Below, in pieces: positions 56,417-64,000 of a DNA stretch of 64,000 nucleotides. Position numbers and translations under genes: made by a program. How positions within the stretch are numbered: position 1 is the stretch's first letter; each line of letters opens with the position of its first letter. The notes under the pieces are model-generated. The model searched no databases and had not been told where the DNA came from. It saw only the letters and a program-made list of their open reading frames with translations. The DNA comes from Daldinia sp. FL1419 (Eukaryota; Ascomycota; Sordariomycetes; Xylariales; Hypoxylaceae), in assembly GCA_025201765.1 (NCBI GenBank), contig MU623354.1, positions 1 through 64,000 of the forward strand. The letters are read 5' to 3'.

Positions 56417-57222
56417 GATGGATTGCGATATCTGGTCGTATTCTCTACTGCAACATAAAACGGGAAAACCCTTCCTTTAAAAGCTACTGCTCATCATGTT
56501 TGCCCGCAGTATTGGATCTGCTTCCTTGACCAGCTAACGTCACTCATTGCAATATACCGACATATGTCCTGCACGCTGTAAACAAAGGGAGGAAGAACTG
56601 AGAGTAATCAACTAGATATGATTGGGTAGAGCTCTACATAGGAAGCTCAGTAATGTTCTTGGTTAATTGAAATGTAACCGGGAGCTAGTACCCACATATC
56701 TTCCGATTACGATGTACATCATTACTAGTGTATCCAGTATGTACTACGGATGGTACCTAGGTAGGAGGTAGGTAGGTAAGGACCTAACCCAGTCGGATCC
56801 CGAGAGAGCCTCACAACGTGAGCAATCCCGCAATCCTTATTGGGCGATAGTACATGTGTTTTATCAGAACCTAAGCCGTATTAAGTCATACGATACATCG
56901 GCTGCATGCGTGGAAGATTGGAAGACTTCGATTCGATGTTCGGATAGACTAGGTACCATAAGGGAAGTCCCGAAGACTTGGGTACCACCTTGAGACTCTT
57001 ATTAATTAGTAGAGTAGAGTAATAGGCAACTCCCACCCAGCAAGGGGTTACAAGGTTTTTTCGTACGTGCTTGCTTTTAGAGTAACCTTAATAAAGTTGT
57101 AAGAAATTGGTTTATTTAGGCCCATTTACTTCCGTCTTCCCCTCGTGTACAGTACAGTACACCAGACCTGCTTATTACGTTGACTGCAGTGGTCCGTGCT
57201 GTGAACTAACGCTATTGATAAA
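56417..57222. other. Intergenic region upstream of the PhoD gene
   Basis: Likely contains the PhoD promoter. TACCTAGG-type motifs occur at 56752-56780 and 56950-56985. No gene is supported. Confidence 0.5.
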
Positions 57223-57543
57223 ATGGCAGCAGCTAAGCTCTTGGAAGCTTTTACTCTCTCCTTCATCCCTTTGACGATCTTATATGTCATCATATTATCG
57301 ACTTTACTATTGGCTACTCTGACTCTTGGCACAGAAAAGTTGAAAACATGCTCAACGACATTTCTTGGAAATCCGATAGAAAAAAAGCCCGAGGTCGAGT
57401 ACCTAGACAATCATGCATTGGCTCGTTTCGGCTTCCAACACAGTCTGGAATTCCTGTATTGCCTGACCGTCAGTAAAAGTCAGTATGATCGAAAAAGAAC
57501 AAAGAACAAGTCAGACAGGACGCGGGATGGCAGCGACCCCTGA
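57223..57543 (+). CDS. Hypothetical small membrane protein (uncertain)
   Basis: An ATG-initiated frame of 106 residues, not recognised. It has one clear hydrophobic segment (residues about 10-33, LSFIPLTILYVIILSTLLLA), then a soluble, basic C-terminal half ending KSDRTRDGSDP. The ATG context (AAAATGGC) is good. It has no homologue that I can name. It could be a small membrane peptide or a chance frame. Confidence 0.3.
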   Translation: MAAAKLLEAFTLSFIPLTILYVIILSTLLLATLTLGTEKLKTCSTTFLGNPIEKKPEVEYLDNHALARFGFQHSLEFLYCLTVSKSQYDRKRTKNKSDRTRDGSDP

Positions 57544-58369
57544 TTTACAGACTTCCTACTACTACCCTAGCTACTTTAGGTACAATACCCAAGGCTATGT
57601 AAGTGGTTAGGCCAGGTACCTTTATGACCACCTACTATAGGCCGGCTATAGCCTGTGGATTAGGATATCTCCAGCGGACGCTAAATATGTGGCGTGGGGC
57701 ACAGAGAGGTCCCTCGCCCATGAAATTGGCCTATCAACGTTAGACTTGGGTAGCACGAGGGTTAGCACGTACCACGAGGGTTCCTCTACCTTGATACGTA
57801 TGCTAGCTCAGCTTATCTCTGTATGGCAAGAACACCTCAATGCGCTCATACCTACCTGCCTAGAGGTACCGGTCATACTAAAGCTAAAGTACTCCGTTGA
57901 TTTGTTTTTACAAGCTGTACCCCTACATAGACCCTATCCGTCGCAGTCGATCTTTGCTTACTTGCCTACATAGGTACCTAGTTAGGAATCCTTCGTCTTA
58001 TCTCTTGGTAAAGAAGCACCGAGTCCTCGTGCGCTGTATGCGCTATACCGAACGAGAATATGGACATTACGTAGTTGGTCAGCCGCTTATTAGCGGGACT
58101 CTTTTCATTTTCGATCTGGGGACTTATTGTCGAAGTTATCGGTCTGCTGTTTCTATCCCTTGTTCTATTATCTCGGGTTAATATACTATCCATTGTCTTT
58201 TCTCGATCCATCTTTTCTTCCTATGATGCTTAAGTAACATAGATACATATATACTATATGGTTTCACGAGTTCGTTCTTATCCGAATCACTCTACTTCCC
58301 TCTATGTCACTCTCGCGTAGTGTATTTTAACCTTGGTCGAAGTGGCCCGTGGGGGTGCTTGGTTCAAAT
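57544..58369. other. Intergenic region upstream of the MFS transporter gene
   Basis: No protein-like frame. TACCTA-type motifs occur at 57575-57640 and 57845-57985. The right end is presumably the transporter promoter. Confidence 0.5.
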
Positions 58370-60335
58370 ATGGCGACAGAAGAGAAAAGAATCGACGGGG
58401 GCTTAGAAGATCCCGGCCTTTTTGAAAGGGATGTTGGAAGTACTGAGAGTTCCTCCGTGGGTGAAGCCGTGGAGGTTCTGGCGCTTCAAGATTTGGATCC
58501 TGCTCTTAACGCAAAGATGCACCTTGTCAATAACGTGAGACTGATGCCACGAGCGTCGCCGATGGCTGGCGACTACATTACTAATACCCTTTAGGCCATT
58601 GATGAGATTGGTTGGACCAATTATCACTGGAAATTGTTCGTTCTGAACGGTTTTGGGTAAGGATATCATCATCACTTGAAATTGAAATGCCACTCAAGAC
58701 TCATGCGACCTCATAGCTATGCCGTCGACTCTTTAGTGCTCCTACTCCAAAGCAACATAGCCGGCCCAGCGTTCAAAGAGTTCGGCCAGGTTGGGTATGA
58801 CAATGCTCAGACTATCGCCACATACGTCGGGATGCTTACCGGGGCGCTCTTCTGGGGCATGAGCGCCGATATTATAGGACGGCGCTGGGCGTTCAACATA
58901 TCTCTTTTTATATCCGCTGTAGCAACAGTCGTCTCGGGCGCGGCTCCTAATTGGGCTTCCCTGGGCTTCTTTACTTCTATGGTTGGGTTTGGGGCTGGAG
59001 GCAATTTGATCTTAGACACCACCGTCTTCCTCGAGTATCTTCCTAGTAATAAGCAGTGGGCGTTGACATTCTTGGCTTGCTGGTGGGGTATTGGCCAAGC
59101 TGTTACAGGCTTCATCTGCTGGGGCTTCTTAGGTGAGGATTGTCTCAAGTCACGGACTGCCGGGATTCTCATATGAATATACCTAGTTCCGTCTCAGTGG
59201 AATTGCGAATCCGCCGATAATTGCCCAAGAGATTCCAACCAGGGATGGCGATACGTTATGTATACCTCGGGAGCCCTCGTGTTCGTTATGTCAATTGCAC
59301 GTGTCACCGTCGTCCGTCTACGAGAAACTCCGAAGTACCAGTTAGGCGCTGGAGAAGATGGCGAGTTAGTCGAGACATTACAATCGATCGCTAAAAGATA
59401 TAATCGACGCTGTACGCTGACCTTGGAAAAATTGGAAGCTTGTGGGACGGTGAAGAGTGCGCATAGCCAAAGCCGTTATTCGATTCAAGAGGGCTTTATT
59501 CATTTTTCTGGACTCTTCGTGACGACGAAAATCGCCATTTCGACCGTACTCATCTGGTTATCGTGGACACTGATTGGGCTCGTGTAAGTTCAACCTCGGC
59601 GGTTTACCTATCTGACCGAGAAGCTAACTGTTATTCTATAGATATCCTCTCTTCTACGTCTTCTTAAAGTATGTTTAAATGTTTGCCAATCAAGGCCTAT
59701 ATCTAACTTTGTAATAGTACGTATCTGGCCAGCCGCGGTGCCTTGGAGGGCGTGGGAACCTTCGAAACCTGGCGTAATTATACCCTTGCGAATATATCCG
59801 GCATTTTTGGGCCAGTACTAGCAGCGTATATGTGCAATCTCAAAATCCTCGGTCGAAGGTACACTATGGCGATTGGAGCGCTAGTCACCATGGTTTTCTT
59901 CTTCGCATATACCGCTGTGTCAACCCCAGCACAAAACGTCGGGTTCAGCTGTGCTATTGCGTTTTGTCTCAATATTTACTATGGGACTTTATATGCGGTA
60001 CGTAGATTCCTCAAGTTGAAAGTATGGACGAGGAAAGCTATGCTTTTAGCACGACGTTTGACGTTTGAAGCCGGACGTCAGAACCCATATAATACGCAAC
60101 TACTAACCGGATTACTCAGTATACCCCAGAAGTGTTCCCTAGTGCCCATCGTGCGACGGGGAATGGCATTGCAGTAGGTTGCAACCGTATAATGGGCATT
60201 ATTTCCGCGGTTGTTGCCAGCACTGCTAACACTAGCACCGTTGTCCCGATATATATATGTGCGGCTCTCCTTTTTGCCATGACAATTATTAGTGCGGTGT
60301 TCCCTTTTGAGCCGTACGGACGAAGAAGCTCGTAA
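58370..60335 (+). CDS. Major facilitator superfamily transporter
   Basis: Seven exons: 58370-58534, 58595-58656, 58717-59132, 59187-59583, 59642-59668 (27 nt), 59718-59997 and 60120-60335. Spliced, they give 520 residues. The MFS pattern is clear. The first helix begins WKLFVLNGFGYAVDSLVLLL. The loop between helices 2 and 3 has the GxLaDxxGRR-type motif (GMSADIIGRRWAF). YLPSNKQWALTFLACWWGIG and LRETPKYQLGAGEDGE (end of the sixth helix and central loop) resemble the fungal sugar/phosphate and VPS73/SV2-like transporter group. C-terminal helices include GIFGPVLAAYMCNLKILGRR and EVFPSAHRATGNGIAVGCNR. Substrate is not readable. The third junction restores the VPSQW motif; introns are 49-122 nt. 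No lesion was found. Confidence 0.9.
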
Positions 60336-61698
60336 TCTTCAACGATTGCCATGTGCGAAGGAATCTGCGCGTAGAGTTGGCCAAGTTTCCTAGGCTACTC
60401 TCTAGTCCTCCTGTGATCCTACCTTGGCCTTAGATGCTAGAACTCTAGATTCACGAAGTAGTAGCAAAAGAAACTTGATACTTACCTAGGTTTAGGTCCG
60501 TGTAGTCCACATTCTTGCAAGATGAGGACGCATAGGATGCTAATCCTAGTAAACAGGTACCTATCATATCAGTGATGTGGATGGTAGCAATACTCCAGCA
60601 CGGATACACCACATATATACGTTGATGCCCAATAGATCTTTTAGGATAGCACTTTCATGTTTTATAAATACTAACGTTGTTATAGAACTATATGTTTTAT
60701 AAGGCGTATTCCGCTTTGGCGTGTAGGAATGTTTACCTAGGTAATTAAGGCTCAACTATCGATCTCTCGTCTTCCTACTCCCACGCCTACACATGAGGGG
60801 GATTTCTTGCTTATAGCTCTAGCAGGCCGCGCAACCGAATAGACGACGATAACATATAATAAATGTAATATGAATAAGTCGCAATAAGAATTCGTTGGTC
60901 TAGGTGAGACACAAGATAGAAGGTCTACCTATATGATGTCTAACAAATGCGGTTTAGTGTAGGAATACTTAAACCTTTGGATAGATTTAATGCAAATCGT
61001 ACCATAGTCGCGGAGACAATGATGAAATCGCGATAACATAGCTTTTAAAGGGTTACGTTTTCATAGTCATCCACTTACATTGATCTTCGTCAACTAGTTA
61101 GGAGAGATATACATACTACACACTCAGATTCTCTGCATGGGTGGACGGCTTCTCGTCGCAGGGTTACCAAAATCCTCGAAAATAGAGCCTCAAGTGGGCA
61201 TAGCGTGGCATAATAATCCGTAAGACCGCGTCATTTATCTGTTCCGATCCCAAAACACGCTGTCGACCATGAGAGGTATATAAGATATCAAAACGCCGTC
61301 CGAGAGGGGTCAGTAGAATAAATATACCTGCCCAAAAACATAAATTCCGTAAAATTGGGAATATACGACTTACCGTTGTATAGGTAGGTAGGTAGTCATT
61401 GCCCGGCTATATGGTACCTAGGTTGAAGTTACTAACGTGTATTAAAATTTCATGTAGAGCGAGGCAACTCATTCCCGCTTTGGCAAGATGTGGTCTCGTC
61501 CCCTCTTAAGCTAACATTGCGCTGGTCGAAGACCGAGGTCAGATATTGCACGATATGCGTTGGCGGATGAATAGTAAACTTCATTACCAGTATATCCCGA
61601 CGTGCAACTCATTGTAGGTAATTATCTCTACACCAGGCAGAGTGAACCACATCTATCCGAGCAACCTCCAATCAGCTAAGCCCATCATCACTTTCTCC
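60336..61698. other. Intergenic region, about 1.4 kb
   Basis: Convergent 3' flanks of the transporter and the NmrA-like gene. AT-rich, with TACCTAGG motifs near 60484, 60735 and 61380-61430. No gene was seen. Confidence 0.5.
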
Positions 61699-62849
61699 TC
61701 AACCGTCCTTCTCCCCATTCTCAAACTCAAATTTACTACTCTCCCTCAACCAAGTCTCAAAGTCCTGCACCCGCGGCTCCTCCTCCTTCAAAGCCTGTAT
61801 ATCGACCCCGTACCCATCCGTCTCGAACCAGCGAAACATCGACCCCACGTTTCGCACGACGAGCCCACGCACGGCCCACCCGACGATGGACCACGCCTGC
61901 GGCAGGGCCGTGCCCCCTGATACTCGTGCGTATGCGGCGCGTGCTTCCTCGAGGGTTAACTCGTCTCCCGCGAGGCCGATGGCGCGGTTGAGGTAACGCG
62001 GGTCGGAACGGTGGAGGAGCGCTTTGGCGGCGAAGAGCCCGATGTCCCGCACGCTGACGAGTTGGAGCTTGCGCGAGGCGGACATAGTGTTCCAGAGACT
62101 GGCGAAGACCATGCCGAATGCGCCGCCGGGGTTGACTGTGGGGTTGTTAGGATGGTCGTTGCGCGGATACGGGGATGGTGGGGTTTATCGCAGGGGATGT
62201 TAGAGGAGTGGTTAGAGGGGGACGGGGAGCGATTGGTGGTGTGAGGCCCTTGTGAGAAAGCGTAGAGGGCAAATTCAACTTGAGCTTGTATAGCTGGCTT
62301 GTAAAAGGAGACTAATCACTTACAATTGTCCATAAAAGCGACTGGCCTCAATATCGTGTAAGTAAGCTTGCCGCCCGAGCCCTCCGCGACTGTACGCAGG
62401 TGCAACTCCACATTGTGCTTCTCTGCAAAATGCGGGATGTCGGTAGGGGTATCCCAAGACTTTGGTTCGCCGCCACGGTCCACGCTCGAGAAGACGAAGT
62501 GCGTTGGTTTCTTAGGCGAGCCATGTGCGCACGCCGCATCGATGAGATGTACGGCCTGCGGTTCCTCGTTTGGCGGCGTCGTATAGCTAAACACGGTATC
62601 GATGTTGGGATGCTCTTTGAATATAGATTCTGGGTCCTTGGCGTCGCCTTCCACGACGGTTAGATCCAAAGTAGGGTACTTGGACGCTAGGGCTTGCGCT
62701 TTAGGTGAAGAAGCCGTGCGAGTTAGTGCTAGAACTTTAATCTTGGCATGGGATGTAGTCAAGAGCTGATGAGAGAGCTCAGCGAGAACGGAACCCCCTT
62801 GTTGGCCTGTTGCGCCGACAACGAGGATGGTGCATGGTGGTGTAGACAT
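61699..62849 (-). CDS. NmrA-like family NAD(P)-binding protein
   Basis: Two exons with one intron at 62136-62323 (GTAAGT...CACAG, 188 nt) give 320 residues. The N-terminal coenzyme loop TILVVGATGQQGGSVL (G12-x2-G15-x2-G18) is typical of NmrA/HSCARG proteins, which sense redox state or act as atypical SDR reductases. LDLTVVEGDAKDPESIF, THFVFSSVDRGGEPKSWDTP and YTILRPVAFMDN are the following conserved blocks; the SSVDRGG segment replaces the YxxxK active site, as in other NmrA-like proteins. After the intron, NPGGAFGMV and the VSVRDIGLFAAKALLHRSDP block continue the family pattern. Many such genes lie next to accessory metabolism genes; here no cluster is visible. Specific function unknown. Confidence 0.9.
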
Positions 62850-64000
62850 GGCGTTGCTATTGTTCCAACGGAGAGGAGTGAAAATGGATTATGGGATAAG
62901 AATATTGGCGGTAGCAAACTGGCTGGAGTTGGCCAAGGGTTAAAAGTTGCTGTTGAACGAAGCAGATGGTCCGTGGAAATGGATATTAATAAAGTTCTGT
63001 CAGGTTCGGATACCCCTAGAGTTACGCGGTCCACGAATACGGTCTAATTCTTTAGGGTTTCTCTTTACCAACGATTAAGATTTTAGTGATACGCATCTGC
63101 CGTGTGTCCTTCTAATTGTAAATACAATCTTCGAGCTGAGATAGAATCGGACGCATGTGACACCAGCCGGACAAAGCTGGCCCGAAGTCCTCCAGCTATA
63201 TGTGATGATTTATTGGGGGCGCAGCGCGAAACAAGGGCACGGCATAAACCTATCGATGAGGTCAATGATCCAAAGCCCAACCGCGCCACCAATTTAGCTT
63301 GGCCTCGATTTCGGTCCCGAGCTTTAGGTAGGGTGAATCGGGAACTTACCTACATACCTTACCTACACAGGGTAAACCTATGGGGCGTTTTAAAGATGCC
63401 GGTAACGAATTAAAGGAATAAAGGAGCACGGGTTGCGAGCCATACGCCCAAAGTTTGCTTAAAATCGTGCTGTCAATGTTTCGGAACACGCGTCAACGAT
63501 CTTTAATATGTCTTGCGCCTAGGTAGATCTGTGCGTATGATATACGACGTATGGTGAACATCGCGCAAATCCCATACCATTAGGTAGATACCTTAGGTAC
63601 CTACTTATCCAAAGTCGTAGAATATCGTAGAATATCGTATAGTACTAGACAGGTAGTCAAGTTGAAATCTGATTTAAAATCCAAATCTAAGCCCTTCGCT
63701 CTCTCCGCCATGCATATGCACCAGTGCCTCTCGTAATAAATGCATGCAGCGCCCGCACCGAGTCTAAAGTCGTTATCAATGCGCCACTGAATGCAAGAGT
63801 AATGAAATCGGTATCATTAATCGTCGTTCTGCAAATATCTTCACATGGATGGACCGTCCCACGCGTCTCTCCTAAGTCGGCAGAGCCATGCTCGTTTATG
63901 CGGGAAAGATATTTCCCTTTCTTTCGCGAAAGCTCCGTTCTGGAGGTGCTGAATAAATCTATGCACGTATTAATAAACCGACGGAGATCCGCGTGTGGTG
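62850..64000. other. Right end of the window, no gene seen
   Basis: The left part is the NmrA-like promoter. The rest contains TACCTA/CCTAGG motifs at about 63330-63370 and 63515-63610. No frame resembles a protein. A gene starting beyond the window cannot be excluded. Confidence 0.45.

Noticed and set aside
58370..60335. MFS transporter looked fragmented
   Set aside because: Six introns and a 27 nt exon give an intact 520-residue protein.

Overview
This window is nuclear DNA of a filamentous ascomycete. It is most likely a Sordariomycete; I infer that from protein content and gene structure and cannot prove the order from sequence alone. Genes lie on both strands with no operons. Most are split by short GT-AG introns of about 50 to 120 nt, and the products are typical of Pezizomycotina. 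All multi-exon models below were built by hand, by joining splice sites that keep the reading frame and restore known family motifs.

Layout, left to right: UPF3 (nonsense-mediated decay); a broken Zn2Cys6 regulator gene; a tannase/feruloyl esterase; the PP2A-like phosphatase PPG1; the DASH kinetochore subunit DAD1; a Rho4-type GTPase; elongin C; and the lariat debranching enzyme DBR1. From about 17.9 to 23.8 kb runs an extremely AT-rich, gene-free block with the marks of repeat-induced point mutation (RIP). It contains a 583 bp element with long terminal inverted repeats flanked by TA. After it come a GH72-like protein that lacks both catalytic glutamates, ZPR1, an RNase P/MRP subunit of the Rpr2/Snm1 type, a Gfo/Idh/MocA oxidoreductase and an HsbA-type secreted protein. 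Next are an SDR pseudogene, an intact SDR, a DUF3425 protein, an ochratoxinase-like amidohydrolase, a small Cys/His-rich protein, a 2EXR/F-box-like protein, a RUS (DUF647) protein, cytochrome c heme lyase and mevalonate diphosphate decarboxylase. The right end holds an unrecognised gene interrupted by TAG, a secreted PhoD-type phosphatase with seven exons, an MFS transporter with seven exons, and an NmrA-like protein.

The window mixes core housekeeping genes (RNA decay and processing, chromosome segregation, cytokinesis, sterol synthesis, cytochrome maturation) with accessory genes (tannase, HsbA, PhoD, MFS, amidohydrolase, SDRs) that suggest a plant- or soil-associated saprotroph. I see no biosynthetic gene cluster, CRISPR array or rRNA, and I could not identify any tRNA. 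Three loci carry in-frame TAG stops or frameshifts. Two of them also show transition changes compatible with RIP, which suggests local decay around the AT-rich block and in accessory stretches. Intergenic DNA is full of TACCTA/TAGGTA-type motifs and tetranucleotide tracts. I find no clear novel system. The best candidates for follow-up are the catalytically dead GH72-like gene, the TIR element with its RIP-mutated block, and the decaying genes.
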